NCBI GenBank assembly: GCA_001970955.1
Contig: MPUH01000344.1
Span: 1 to 63,745, forward strand
Direction: 5' to 3'
From: Stentor coeruleus
Taxonomy: Eukaryota > Ciliophora > Heterotrichea > Heterotrichida > Stentoridae
Length of the DNA stretch: 63,745 bases
A program made the translations under genes and the position numbers. The notes beneath the pieces were generated by a model. That model made no database searches. It saw nothing but the letters and a program-made list of their open reading frames with translations, and was not told where the DNA came from. Shown piece by piece: positions 21,601 to 31,660 of the stretch (positions are counted from its first letter, which is position 1; every line of letters begins with the position of its first letter).

Positions 21601-22375
21601 TACGTGTATCACGGATTTCCATAAGTTTTTCATTGATACTTTTACAAGTTGAACTTAATATTGTATTTAATAAAACTGCTAGAGTTAATGTGCCTACAGC
21701 TACCCAAACAGCACTTCCAACTTGAGAATAGACAAAATATATAGCAATTATAATCTGTAAAGGGATATTTAGTATAAAAGGTGAGAACCAGAAAAAATCA
21801 TAAATCTTTTCAGTATCAACTTCCAAAAGGTTAATTCCAGTTTTCTTAGGCAAGTTCACAGACATTAAGCTTTTTGTATACACAACATTGTAAAGACTGT
21901 TTCTAATCCTCATTGCCATGATTTCTGTATAGTAATTCCTATGGGTGTCAACAAATGGATAACTCATGTTAACAACTACAAAACTAGCTGCTAAATAAAA
22001 CCCATCCTGCCAAGATGATTGATCATTTGAAAAATAATCAATGAGCAACTCAATAAAAATCGGCCCAGAAAACTCAAGTAAAATCGATAAGGTTTCTAAG
22101 AAAATCCCTAAAGATAAAAGTTTGAAATTCGCATATACAATTGCGACAAATAATCCATGTCTCTTAAGTTGATCAGTAAGTTTCTCATTTTCAACCATTT
22201 CGCTCTCAGGTAAAACTGTTGTATGTTCTTTTTCTAAACGTACATCAGGGCTTAGGATGATTAGTTTATGAACCCAAGTAAAAAACAGCCTACTTAAGAA
22301 AGTTGGTTTATCATGAACAGGTAAAGGTTCATATTTTTTCTGTTCTTTAAACTTCCCTAAAGGCTGAAGTTCCAT
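18653..22375 (-). CDS. ABCC-type full ABC transporter with charged linker (1240 aa)
   Basis: An ATP-driven exporter of the MRP/ABCC group, in short TMD1-NBD1-TMD2-NBD2 form without TMD0. NBD1 has Walker A GPVGSGKS at 422-429, signature LSGGQ at 513-517 and Walker B YLLDDPLSSVD (Asp where the catalytic Glu would be, as is usual for ABCC). Its Q-loop reads YAPSLDSWLLN, with Ser in place of Gln. NBD2 is canonical: GRTGSGKSS, Q-loop IPQDP, LSVGERQ, Walker B ILFDEATAGID. Between NBD1 and TMD2 lies an unusual linker, strongly basic at 600-633 and then almost purely Asp/Glu/Ser at 634-672. Substrate unknown; glutathione or organic-anion conjugates are typical of the family. It lies 51 bp downstream of a tandem paralogue on the same strand. 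Confidence 0.95.
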   Translation of the reverse strand: MELQPLGKFKEQKKYEPLPVHDKPTFLSRLFFTWVHKLIILSPDVRLEKEHTTVLPESEMVENEKLTDQLKRHGLFVAIVYANFKLLSLGIFLETLSILLEFSGPIFIELLIDYFSNDQSSWQDGFYLAASFVVVNMSYPFVDTHRNYYTEIMAMRIRNSLYNVVYTKSLMSVNLPKKTGINLLEVDTEKIYDFFWFSPFILNIPLQIIIAIYFVYSQVGSAVWVAVGTLTLAVLLNTILSSTCKSINEKLMEIRDTRIEHSTQFLTEIRMIKAYSWESYFSLRVQNIRKVELRKLRFLNILNSLNMFYFWSLPSITTVIVIFYYTWVLGQSLNTEKAFVTLTSMYLLQEPLIEAPYIFTHIISFFVSNKRIQELIDCKPYIKLPHSSNTSLKNCTLAYTDKIVLKNINLNINTGEFLCIIGPVGSGKSSLLLSLMGELTLISGKLEVNTDIAYAPSLDSWLLNTTFRENILMGKEFKEDWYWKVINACCLMADINSLPSGDKTEIGERGINLSGGQKARICLARAVYSEKSLYLLDDPLSSVDNKVAEHIFNECFLKLLDGKTRILVTHRHGFLERVDRVVEMRKGEIKSIKIPGQKDEKRKNKGKKSFRGKRRGFRVKGNRKGGKSQKRKENEKDYEEDSEDEEDDEDDEDSEDDSDSDDDDENYEDFDEGKLIEDEDRVVGQVNRSVYIEYFKYSGSFVWIILATFCVMLWVAFEMQGDIFLKNWAEDFTNTEYWLPWFIGFRLGSCLFILISSFLVNAVMSIRISKNAHKKLLNTLAKAPVNLFYDVTPLGRILNRLTNDIDALDEEVPFVIDEVIGDICQCASCVLMGLIYFPYLIAFLPLIFFPAKLVCKYYLRVSRELTRLESISESPILSQFSETLAGTRFIRVFNQSSQFISSNQEKININMRINYSLCGCEQWSRLYLGLLSSFLLCCLFIMSIIFKDSISIGIIGLCLTYMIPLPNDINALLMNVTELENNMVSVERIKTYTDLPQEKPEICLLDESCKNWPEVPSIKFDNVFMRYRPNTELVLKGMNFDILPGKHVGITGRTGSGKSSVFLSLLRIVEIELGNIFIDNVNIAQLGLKKLRQAITLIPQDPLVFNGTMQDNLDPFSIHHVTVLKKVLDEVQLKFGLDFEVQRSGKNLSVGERQLLSLSRALLSKSKIILFDEATAGIDPNTDNIIQKIIKQKFSQCTVLTIAHRLGTIADSDLVLVLSDGKIIEQGPPEVVLEKISVFS

Positions 22376-22426
22376 ATTATAAAATCCTATAAGTATATTT
22401 TTAATATCTAAAACCTTATTTTCTAT

Positions 22427-25400
22427 CTAATGCATTTTTTCTGCTAAAGCTTTAAACTCTGACTCTTGGCTCATAAGTTCTTTAGGACTTCCCATTTCAC
22501 TAAGTTTCCCATCTGCTAAAACTAAAACTAAATCACTATCAACTATTGTCCCCAATCTATGTGCTATAGTCAAAATTGTACACCCATGGAATTTACCTTT
22601 GATAATCTCTTGGATTTTTAAATCAGTTTCTGGGTCGATTCCTGCTGTTGCTTCATCAAACAATATAATTTTTGTATTACTCAACAAAGCTCTACTTAAA
22701 CTTAAAAGCTGTCTTTCTCCTATACTAATATTCTGCCCACTGTTTTTAACATCATAATCCAATGCGAATTTCAGTTGGACTTCATCTAAAGTTTTTTTTA
22801 TAACCCGGTCATCAAACTGTGAAAAAGGGTCAAGATTTTCTTTCATTGTTCCATTGAAAACTAATGGGTCTTGGGGTATTAACGTTATAGCTTTTCTCAG
22901 TTTTTTTAATCCAAGTAAAGCTATATTCAAATCATTTATGCAAATAACTCCACTTTCTATTTCGATAATTCTTAATAAAGTTAAGAAAAGTGAAGATTTT
23001 CCACTTCCTGTTCTCCCAGTAATACCAACACGACTACCTGCAGGGATATCGAAACTAAGCCCTTTTAGTACTAAATCTGTATTNCAACACGACTACCTGC
23101 AGGGATATCGAAACTAAGCCCTTTTAGTACTAAATCTGTATTTGGCCTATATCTCATTTGAACTTTTTGGAATGATATACTTGGTTCAATTGGCCAGTTT
23201 ATATGCTTTTTATCAGTATTAGTATCCATAGCTTGTTCTACTGGTATTGAAGTATATGCTTTAACTCTTTCAACAGACACCATTTCATTTTCTAATTCTG
23301 TAACACTCATTAATAATTCACTTAAATCTTCAGGAAGAGGAATCATATAAGTTAAAGTTAAACCAACAATTCCAACAGATATTGAGTTTCTTAAAACAAC
23401 AGCTGCAACAAAAAGAGCGCAAAGCAATAAAGCTGATAAAAAACCAAGGTAAAGCCTTGTCCATTGTTGACATGCACATAGAGAATAGGCAATTTGCATA
23501 TTTGCATTGATTTTCTCTTGGTTCTGATTGACAAAATGGTCAGTCTGTTTGAAAACTCTTATAAACTTCGCCCCAGAAAGAGTTTCTGTAAAGTGATTCA
23601 ACATAGGTGACCTTGAAATACTCTCCAACCTTGTCAGTTCTCTTGAAGTCCTCATATAAAAACGACTTATCATCCTCCCAGGTATAAGCACAATAGGTAT
23701 AAACAATATAAGATAAGGGAAATATATCAAACCCATAAGCACACAACCTATACATTGACATATATTTGCTATAACCGATCCAACAGTAAATGCAATTTCA
23801 TCATCAATCATATTAATATCTTTAGTCAATCTATTTAACAATCTTCCAAGAGGAGTTACATCATAAAAAATGTTTATAGGAGCACGGACAAAAGATTTTA
23901 ATAGTTTTTCATGAGAATTATAACTGATTCTTATAGACATTATTGCATTAAGGATTATCGAACGGAATAAAACAAAAAGATTACCTCCAAGACGTAAAAT
24001 TACATATAAAGGTAGGTAATAATATGTTTTACTAGGATCATTTGCCCAGTCTTTTAAAAATATATCCCCACTCATTCTTGTTCCAACCCATATTCCCATA
24101 CATATTATAGCGAGTATTATCCAGAAAAAACCCCCTGACCATCTGAAATATTCTAAATATACTTCTCGATTTACATCACCAACTTCACGTTCTTCATCTT
24201 CAATAAGTTTATTTTCTTGTTTAGGTTCTTCAGGTTTAACTTCTTCTTGTTGTTCTTGTTCTTCTTCTATATCAATATTTGTTATTCCTTGAACAATTTT
24301 TTCAATACACCCATCTTTCATTTCAACTATTCTGTCAACTCTATCAAGGAAATTATGCCTATGTGTGACTAAAATCCTAGTTTTTCCTTTAAGAAGTTTC
24401 TGAAAACATTGGGAAAAAATATGCTGAGCTACATGATTGTCTACTGAACTTAATGGATCATCTAATAAATAAACTTGTCTTTCTGCATATACTGCTCTAG
24501 CTAAACATACACGAGCTTTTTGTCCTCCACTTAGATTTATACCTCTTTCTCCAATTTCAGTTTTATCTCCAGATGGTAAAGTACTTATATCAGGCATTAA
24601 ACAACAAGCTTCAACAACTTTCCAATACCAATCTTCTTTAAAATCTCTTCCCATAAGTATGTTTTCTCTTAAAGTTGCATTTAAAAGCCATGAATCTAAA
24701 GATGGAGCATAAGCAAGATCGGTGTTGACTTGAAGTTCTCCTGATTTTAAAGCAATTTCTCCCATGAGGCCAAGTAAAAGTGAAGACTTTCCTGAACCCA
24801 CCCCACCAATAACAGCTAAAAATTCCCCGTTTTGGATATCAAGAGTGATGTTTTTTATTACAGACTTGTCTCCATAAGCAAAAGTACAGTTTTTTAATGA
24901 TATTTTTTGGGAATTAGGCAGCTGAACCCATGGTTTTGCATCTAAAAGCTCGTGGATTCTTTTAAGGCTGACGATCAATTGTATTATTTTCGAACAAACT
25001 ATAGGGATTCCAATCAAAGGAATTTGAAGCAAAAATAAAGTTGTCAATGTGACAAAAGCTTTTTCTGAATTAATCTCTTCACCCATTACAACCGTATAAT
25101 AAGCAAAAACTGCTACAACCGTAAGACTTGGTAAAGTCCAAAAATAAAACAAATTGCAAGAGTATAAAACATTAATTGTTCGCATTTTTGACAACTCAGC
25201 TGAACGTATTCCTGTGATTTTTTCTACAAAATGTTGTTCCCAGTTATAAGCTTTAATCATTTTTATCTCAGTCAGCATCTGTGTTGAATGTTGTATTCTC
25301 TCATCTCTTATTTCCATTATTTTTTCATTAAGTTTCTTACATGTTGAGCTAAGTAAAAAATTTCCAACCATAGCAAATATCATTGTAGCTATAGCAATCC

Positions 25401-26070
25401 AAACTGCATGACCAACTTGACTGTATATCAAATATATAGCAATACCGATTTGCAAAGGAACATTTAAAATATTAGGCGAAAACCAGAAAAACTCATGAAT
25501 TTTCATCACATCAACCTGTAAAAGGTTCACTCCAAGTCCTTCAGGAAGATTTGAAGACATCAAAGTTTTGTTATAAATCAAATTGTAAAGGGCATTTCTA
25601 ACTTTTATTGCCATAACTTCTGAATAGAAATTTCTTTGGGTGTTAAAAATCGGATAAAACATTGTAATCAAAGTAAAAGTCCCTGCTAAAATAACCCCAT
25701 CTTGTAAAGGTTTATCTTCAGAGCTTAAATATTTGATTAAAAGTTCCATGAATACTGGACCACTGAATTCCATAAGGACTGAGATTGTCCCAAGTAAAAC
25801 ACTTACAAAGAAAAATGATTTGTTTGAAGCGACTATTGCCATAAAAAGACGATGGTGCTTTAAAGCTTCAGTAAGCTTTTCATTTGATACTTTATCAGAG
25901 TCTTGTAAGGGAAATGTATGTTCTTTTTCTAGTCGAATGCGAGTACCTAATTCCATGATTCGATAAATCCACCCGAAGAATAATTTCGAAATACAGGATG
26001 GCTTTGGTTCTGAAGGTAAAGGGATGTATTTTGGGACTTCCTTTTTCTTGCCTATAGCTTGAAGTTCCAT
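22427..26070 (-). CDS. ABCC-type full ABC transporter, tandem paralogue broken by an assembly gap
   Basis: Start ATG at 26070 (MELQAIGKKKE, aligning with MELQPLGKFKE of the neighbour) behind TATATA; the frame is open further upstream but that part is not needed. TMD1, NBD1 (GGVGSGKSS, YAPSLDSWLLN with the same missing Q-loop Gln, LSGGQKAR, LLDDPLSSVD), TMD2 and NBD2 (GRTGSGKSS just beyond the gap, LSIGERQ, ILFDEATAGID) are all present. An N at 23084 flanked by a 58-bp duplicate interrupts the frame inside NBD2; collapsing the duplicate restores one continuous gene, so it is not a pseudogene. The linker after NBD1 is Glu/Gln-rich (about 35 residues) and much shorter than in the neighbour. Stop TAG at 22427. 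Confidence 0.92.
23026..23142. other. Assembly join: single N flanked by identical 58-bp copies
   Basis: Copies 23026-23083 and 23085-23142 are identical around N at 23084. This is an unmerged contig overlap inside the ABCC NBD2. Confidence 0.95.
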
Positions 26071-26423
26071 TATATAGTAATAAGAAGTTATTAAAAAAAT
26101 TTTGATGTACTTGAAATAATATTTTATAAGCATAATGTAGGAAATTATTAGATATAAGAGGATATATGAAAATATGATTTAGAATTTTCAATCTTAATGA
26201 TAAATAGAGATAATAAGATTTAAGTATAATAGGGATATATAATGCTTTGGATATAATTTTTAATAGCATATCTTTAAAACCCTACTTCTAATAAACCTTA
26301 AAACCTTTTAATAAATAGCTTTAAAACTCTAGATAAGCCCAAGCTAATTTAAAGTATTTTTATAAAAATATGAAGTAAGCTTACGTAATGATAAAAGTTA
26401 ACATTTTATGTTTATTATATACA

Positions 26424-27248
26424 ATGTCCATTCAAAATGCCAGAAGCAAAACTTTTTTACTAAAGCCTATGAATAACAAGGTCTTCAACATCTCCAAACT
26501 AAAGCCTAAAAATCATAAAGGTCAAAATTCCGATATTATAAACAGTTCTATGACCATCATAAAAGCTAACTCAGCACATCCATATAAATTAAATGCATCC
26601 TTATCATCTGTAGTAGAAAAGCTTTCTTTCACGACACAATTACTTCAATTATCCGAGCTAGAATCTCGGTTATTTTTCGACAACGACCAAGAATCTTCAG
26701 AAAAACTTACTTTAGCATTAGTTGTAATTGACGAACTCATGCTGATTTTTCCTGAGCTTTCAACAATACTTTCAAAAATCAAAGGGATCTTTGAAGAGCA
26801 TATTGGAGTCCTAAACAATCGATGTGAAGCCCTTGAGAAAAGCATGTGTAACAACTCTGAAGACTTTAAAAGACTTAAAAAACGATACAAGAAACTAGCT
26901 TTAGAGTCTCTTGATATACAGGCTCAAGCTAAAGATAGAAGAATGAAAGCTTTTGAGCTCAAAAAAGAAAAGAACAAACTTTCAGAAGAGTTACTGAAAA
27001 AAAACGATGAACTAATAAAACTGACTGAAAAGTTTAAGAGAATGGAAAAAGAGCTTCATCATTGCTTGCATAAACTATCGATGGGAGTAAATATAAAAGA
27101 ACTTAGCATACAGATTCCAATGAGGACTAATACGAAATTTGATATTGATTCTCAGTTGTCTCCTATCGGGCCAAATTTTGAATTCACTCCTTCTCCAGGT
27201 GGTCATGAAGAGTGTTTTTCTCCATTATATCTTCAAGTCCCTAACTAA
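26424..27248 (+). CDS. Coiled-coil protein of unknown function (about 274 aa)
   Basis: The frame is open from an ATG at 26388, but the ATG at 26424 follows TTATATACA, the usual start context here, and gives the more ordinary N-terminus MSIQNARSK. Residues about 1-60 are Ser/Asn/Lys-rich and probably disordered. Residues about 70-130 look globular-helical with acidic patches. Residues about 130-215 are a Lys/Glu/Leu heptad coiled coil. The C-terminus contains Ser-Pro sites (QLSPIGP, FTPSPGG) that could be phosphorylated. No family recognised; a cytoskeletal or scaffold role is only inferred. It converges with the next gene at 27297, 48 bp away. Confidence 0.75.
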   Translation: MSIQNARSKTFLLKPMNNKVFNISKLKPKNHKGQNSDIINSSMTIIKANSAHPYKLNASLSSVVEKLSFTTQLLQLSELESRLFFDNDQESSEKLTLALVVIDELMLIFPELSTILSKIKGIFEEHIGVLNNRCEALEKSMCNNSEDFKRLKKRYKKLALESLDIQAQAKDRRMKAFELKKEKNKLSEELLKKNDELIKLTEKFKRMEKELHHCLHKLSMGVNIKELSIQIPMRTNTKFDIDSQLSPIGPNFEFTPSPGGHEECFSPLYLQVPN

Positions 27249-27296
27249 AGTAAGTTTTTTGTGTTTAAGATTAGAATTTTATAACTAAAGTTTGTA

Positions 27297-28124
27297 TTAA
27301 GTACATTTTAAAACACAAACTTGCAATCGCCATAGTTCAAAACCCAGTTTAACTAACCATTTCTATATAAATCATACATTTTTTTGCCTTGACTCTCTTG
27401 ATTTGTCGATTTCATACAAACATTGTTTTCTTCTTAGGTTTTCCTTTGTTATTTTCTTATAACGTTGCCTAAAGTTATCAAAAAAAACACTGATTTTTTG
27501 AACCTTCTCTTCTGAGTCTCCAAGATCATTTTTTTTCCTAGTTGTAAGCATTTTAAGATTAGGGCTTCTGAATTCAAAAATCTTCTTAAGTGCTGTTTTC
27601 GTTACTTTTGGGGTAACTAAGCCGCTTATAGATAGTTTTTGTGACGTAGACTTACTAAGTGATTGTTTTTGAATAACTGAATTCCCTTTCATCTGTGTTG
27701 TCATTATTATCTTTGAACTATTCCTTGCTGTCATTGAAATATCTTTATTTCCCTGTATCGAACTTGTCCTAGTATGCAAAATACAGTGATAAAGCATAAA
27801 GCACATGTTTTTAATATGAGTAATCAAAAGCTTCAAAGACTCTCCAGAAGGAAAGCAATGATCTGCAATTGCCACAAAAAGCTTTTCAAAATTCGAATAT
27901 GTAATCTCAATCGGTCGCTCTTCAGATACTTTTTTTTTAAGAACACTAGACAATATTTTCTTCAAGTCAAAAGATGAAATCAAGTCAGGGTATACTTTTA
28001 AAGTGCAAACAAATTTGAAAAAATCTTTAAAAGTTATTGTTTTACTATCTTTTCCTACAAGTTGTTTATAGAAAACATTTTTTAATGCAGGTCGATTAAT
28101 CTCTATAAGTGAGATCCCTTCCAT
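27297..28124 (-). CDS. Unknown protein with EF-hand-like helical N-domain (270 aa, two exons)
   Basis: Exons are complement 27378..28124 and 27297..27362, joined across a 15-nt intron. Unspliced, the frame would end at a TGA inside that intron; spliced, it adds 21 residues (KWLVKLGFELW...) and ends in TAA. The N-terminal 110 residues read like a helical calcium-binding-fold relic (ITFKDFFKFVCTLKVYPDL, ITYSNFEKLFVAIADHCFP) without a full EF-hand loop. The middle is Ser/Thr/Lys-rich and the C-terminus basic. Only 9 bp separate its ATG (behind TATTATATA) from the stop of the upstream WD40 gene, so its promoter must overlap that gene, or the two share a transcript. Function unknown. Confidence 0.75.
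27363..27377 (-). other. 15-nt intron containing an in-frame TGA
   Basis: GTATGATTTATATAG. This removes the only apparent TGA terminator among the window's genes. Confidence 0.75.
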
Positions 28125-28133
28125 TATATAATA

Positions 28134-29111
28134 TTAGCTGCTTATATTACTATTGTTATTATTGGCTAAACGGAATTCACTTACAAGGCCATCACCAGTT
28201 CCAATAGCAACTTTTCCAGTAACATTTCCGAAATCACATGTATAAATTGGAGCTTGCATTTGTGAAATAGCACTTAAAGGTGTATAATTTCTACTATTCA
28301 AAAAATATCCTTGAAAATTTCCTGAGCCTCCAACAAAGATCATAGCTCCGTTATTGCTTTTAGAAAACTGTATTGTATACCCTTTAAGAGGTTTACCACC
28401 TTGGTTTAATGTTGAAGAATATATCATACGACCCTGGCTAATACTCCAGATTTTTAGTTGATCACTCAATGATCCATCTACAGTTACTAAAGTATCATCA
28501 AAAACATCTATGGCATCTCCAAGTAAATAAGCTCCATTAAAGCATTTTACTGGCGCACTAACCCTAACATCCCACATAAATACATTATTATCCCAGCCAC
28601 CACTAAAAATTGTATTACTTGTTGGCCATTTAATAGATAATATTCTATTACTATGGCCCATTTGATCTACTTGTTGTTTAAGTTCTATAAATTGTTTTGT
28701 GTTATCATCATAAACTCTTACTATCTGGTCTTTCCACCCAACAGCAAAATTGTCACCTTCTGGGCTGTAATCACAGCATAATGCTTGGTTTTCTGGAAGA
28801 CTTGCTGAGAATATTAGCTTTCCTGTTGTTGCTTGATGTTGTAATATTGCTCCTTCACTTGATGATGTTAAGATAATGTTTTTTGTCAAACCTTTATCAG
28901 GTCGCCAACGGATACAACAAAGCGGAAGGCTGTGTTTAATTTTGCAATCAATTTTTAGCTTGTGTTGTAATGAGTTGTCATAGAGGTTTATGATACCGTT
29001 TGATGAAGCAGTTGCTAGATAAGAATCATCTGGATTCCATCTTACAGAATAGACTTCTGAAGGAGTGTCTCGGAATGCGTGGGATAGTTCAAGTGGTTTA
29101 GTTGACTCCAT
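28134..29111 (-). CDS. WD40-repeat protein (325 aa)
   Basis: A beta-propeller protein of WD repeats from end to end. Blades are visible as SVRWNPDDSYLATASSNGIINLYD, CCIRWRPD...ILTSSSEGAILQH, CDYSPEGDNFAVGWKDQIVRVYD, SIKWPTSNTIFSGGWDNNVFMWD, VDGSLSDQLKIW, and a last blade IYTCDFGNVTGKVAIGTGDGLVSEF, so about six or seven. Length suits a single seven-blade propeller with no extra domain. Such propellers are scaffolds for complexes; the partner cannot be deduced. The Asn/Ser C-tail is short. Its stop lies 9 bp before the next gene on the same strand. Confidence 0.92.
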   Translation of the reverse strand: MESTKPLELSHAFRDTPSEVYSVRWNPDDSYLATASSNGIINLYDNSLQHKLKIDCKIKHSLPLCCIRWRPDKGLTKNIILTSSSEGAILQHQATTGKLIFSASLPENQALCCDYSPEGDNFAVGWKDQIVRVYDDNTKQFIELKQQVDQMGHSNRILSIKWPTSNTIFSGGWDNNVFMWDVRVSAPVKCFNGAYLLGDAIDVFDDTLVTVDGSLSDQLKIWSISQGRMIYSSTLNQGGKPLKGYTIQFSKSNNGAMIFVGGSGNFQGYFLNSRNYTPLSAISQMQAPIYTCDFGNVTGKVAIGTGDGLVSEFRLANNNNSNISS

Positions 29112-29959
29112 TGGAAATATAGCTAGTTAATTTTTTATGGGTATTTTTAATATAAATTCGCGTTTAGATCTTAGGATTTAAGATAAATTTCGATGAGATA
29201 TGATAGTTTTATAGCGAATAAGAGGCTAGGATGAAGATTTAAAAGTGGAGGGATAAATATAAAATGATGATATAAGGAAGATTTAAATTGAAGTTATTAT
29301 AGTGGATATTTTTATAGGAATTTTGGTTGTTTTAAAAATATGATGTTTGAAATTACATTGATTAATATTTAGAGTTTGAGTATAAAATATGCTTAAAATA
29401 TGATAGGGTTTAGTATAAAATGTATTCTAATATAAATTTTGAAATTGTATTTAATATATTATATTTAAGTATAGTTTACCAAGTTTTTATGTTTTAGAAA
29501 GTGGCTTAGTGACTTTTTTTACAAAAAATTAGACTTAAATTTCGTCTTTTAAGCTTCAAAATACAATTCGGAAAGATTTTATGCCCGATAATAGAATTCT
29601 CAAATTAATAAACATTTTAACCTAACTCCTATTATATTTTATATAATACTCTTAATATTACACATATGTATTAAAGCAAATATCAATATATTTCCCATAA
29701 TCTAATACAATCTAACACAATCCTAAAAAGCACAAAGCTTTTATCACATCAACTTCCAAAACTATCTAAATCCTTTTTCTGACAAAATTCTCGAACCAAA
29801 TTTGCAATTAAAATATTTTCTCAAATCTACAAAACATTATCCAAATCTAAATGCCAATCTCTAAACATAATCTCCACATCACAAATTTTGCTTCCACCGA
29901 TTTCCCTATCAATTTCCAAATCAAATTTTAGCCCATTTTTCTATGGTTATAATTTTAAT
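29112..29959. other. Divergent 848-bp intergenic region
   Basis: Left part G/T-rich (sense-upstream of the minus-strand WD40 gene); right part (about 29600-29950) A/C-rich and nearly G-free (sense-upstream of the plus gene). No discrete element. A TTG-initiated extension to 29888 is spurious. Confidence 0.6.
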
Positions 29960-30532
29960 ATGATAATCATAGTTACCTCATTACTATTTCCTTTAGTAAT
30001 CGCATGCAGTGATTGTTTTTCTAAATGCTCTAACTTTGACAAAACTGAATGCTTGGTTGATTGTGGTTGCCCGGTCTTTACCGAGACCCGGGTGATATCA
30101 GGGACATTTGAAGGTAGTGAAGGTTTAATCTACGTGGCAAATGTCGACTCCAGCCTAATATTTTGGCTTAGTCAAACAGGCTGTAGTCTTGCATGCTCGC
30201 AAGAATGCTCATACTCATATCTAGACTTAGCTTTAGAAAGCTGTGTTAATAAATGTGGATGTGGAAATCTGATGCAAAAAGCTTCTGATAAAGGAAATAA
30301 CTCAGCATTTCTTTCAATGAAAAGTTTTATTCAGTTAGGGTCTATTGATGATAGCTGTGCAGAATTTTGTAAAGGTAGTGGAGATGGCTGCATGATCAAC
30401 TGTCAAAGTCGGTTTGGTGAAAAACATGACTGGTGGTATTTGTGGCTTGTCTTCCCAGTATTTGCTATTCTTGCATTTATGGTTTTAGCCATAATTAAAG
30501 CTAATAAGGAAGATGATTATGTCCTGATGTAA
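29960..30532 (+). CDS. Small Cys-rich secreted-type, single-pass membrane protein (190 aa)
   Basis: The ATG at 29960 gives a clear signal peptide (MIIIVTSLLFPLVIACS). The mature ectodomain has about 18 cysteines in short spacings (CSDCFSKCSNF, CLVDCGC, CSLACSQEC, CVNKCGCG, CAEFCKGSGDGCMINC), in three similar blocks that suggest a repeated disulfide module. One hydrophobic helix near residues 155-178 (WWYLWLVFPVFAILAFMVLA) precedes an acidic cytoplasmic tail ending DDYVLM. Predicted type I membrane protein, surface or vesicular. No family recognised; ciliate surface or receptor-like function is an inference. Confidence 0.85.
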   Translation: MIIIVTSLLFPLVIACSDCFSKCSNFDKTECLVDCGCPVFTETRVISGTFEGSEGLIYVANVDSSLIFWLSQTGCSLACSQECSYSYLDLALESCVNKCGCGNLMQKASDKGNNSAFLSMKSFIQLGSIDDSCAEFCKGSGDGCMINCQSRFGEKHDWWYLWLVFPVFAILAFMVLAIIKANKEDDYVLM

Positions 30533-30610
30533 CTTTTTAAAGTTAACTAATCAATTTTCCTTAGTAGAATAAGTTTTTTTATATGTTAAGTTAAGTATAT
30601 TATATTGAAA

Positions 30611-31660
30611 TTAATGAACTGATTTGGAAATGAAGTCTTTAAATACCATGCTATTCACAAGTTTTGAAGTTTTTATGCTTTCAGTCATAGCTTTTTCTCC
30701 TCGTAATATCGCTAGTCTATTCTGCATTTGGTCAATTTGCACTTCTAGTTTTGAAGTATCAAATCCTCCAGTACTTTTACATTTTTCCAGTTCAATTTCT
30801 TTATTCTTCAATTCCTCTTGTAGTTCATTAAAAGTTAAGCTACTATAAGAATCTGTTCTTTTATGTCCAACAATAAGTCTTGAATTCACATTATTGCCTT
30901 TAATCTCTTTAAATTGTCTAAAATTAGGTAAAGGTGTCCCAGGTTTTATTCTATTTGAAGGTTTAACTTGTATCCTTTCTGGGCTTAAACTATCAAATTT
31001 CATATAACTTCCTTCTTCTAAAATCTTTGTATTACTTGTAACTTCATTTTCCCAAAGCATTCTATGCCTATCAAATGCTATCCTTGACATCCTAAAATCC
31101 TTTTCTTTTTGATCTAATAATGCTTCTTTTTCAATAAGTTTATCATACATGCATATAACTAAATTCTTTTTTTTAGTATATTCATCTTTTAATCGGTCTA
31201 AATCTTCAAGTTTGTCTTCAAAGTTCTTTTTTTCTTTTTCAAGTTGGCTGTTTCTTTGTGTTTTTAATGAAAACTTGATTTCATTTTTAAGCATTTCAAG
31301 CTCGTGAGGGTTTTTATATAGTAAAAATGAGTATTCGGATTGTGATTTTCTTAGTTCTTCTGATCTTATGTCTTCAATAAGCATTTTATCACGGTTTATA
31401 GTGAGAAGAAGCTCTTGAATTGTTAATGGAAAGGAAGTTGAAGTTTTTAATGGGGTTGTTGTTGAGGTTAATGATGATGATAATGAGGGGTTTTGGTTAA
31501 AAGGTGATTGAGGTTTTAGATCTTTAGGGACTTTATCTAGTTTTATGTCTTGGATGTAAAAGTCTAGGATCTGGTCTAGGTTGACTAGTTTTTTATCGAT
31601 ATCTTCAGTTGAACTTTTACTATGCATACTTGAATTAGGTTTAATTTTTAAGTCAGACAT
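30611..31660 (-). CDS. Coiled-coil protein of unknown function (349 aa)
   Basis: ATG at 31660, stop TAA. Residues about 1-90 are Ser/Thr/Pro-rich and disordered (a Ser/Thr run near 55-75). Residues about 95-205 form a long Lys/Glu coiled coil (LEKEKKNFEDKLEDLDRLKDEY). A second, shorter coiled coil spans about 275-330. Possible phosphosites include SLSPERI and HKRTDSYSSL (RxxS-type). This layout is common among basal-body and cortical proteins of ciliates, but no family is identifiable. It converges with the small Cys-rich gene, 78 bp apart. Confidence 0.78.
   Translation of the reverse strand: MSDLKIKPNSSMHSKSSTEDIDKKLVNLDQILDFYIQDIKLDKVPKDLKPQSPFNQNPSLSSSLTSTTTPLKTSTSFPLTIQELLLTINRDKMLIEDIRSEELRKSQSEYSFLLYKNPHELEMLKNEIKFSLKTQRNSQLEKEKKNFEDKLEDLDRLKDEYTKKKNLVICMYDKLIEKEALLDQKEKDFRMSRIAFDRHRMLWENEVTSNTKILEEGSYMKFDSLSPERIQVKPSNRIKPGTPLPNFRQFKEIKGNNVNSRLIVGHKRTDSYSSLTFNELQEELKNKEIELEKCKSTGGFDTSKLEVQIDQMQNRLAILRGEKAMTESIKTSKLVNSMVFKDFISKSVH

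Noticed and set aside
22427..23083. A separate half-size ABC gene or ABC pseudogene
   Set aside because: The break coincides with N and an exact 58-bp duplicate, so it is an assembly artefact.
27372..27377. TGA as the stop of the EF-hand-like gene
   Set aside because: It lies inside a perfect 15-nt intron; splicing extends the frame by 21 residues to TAA.
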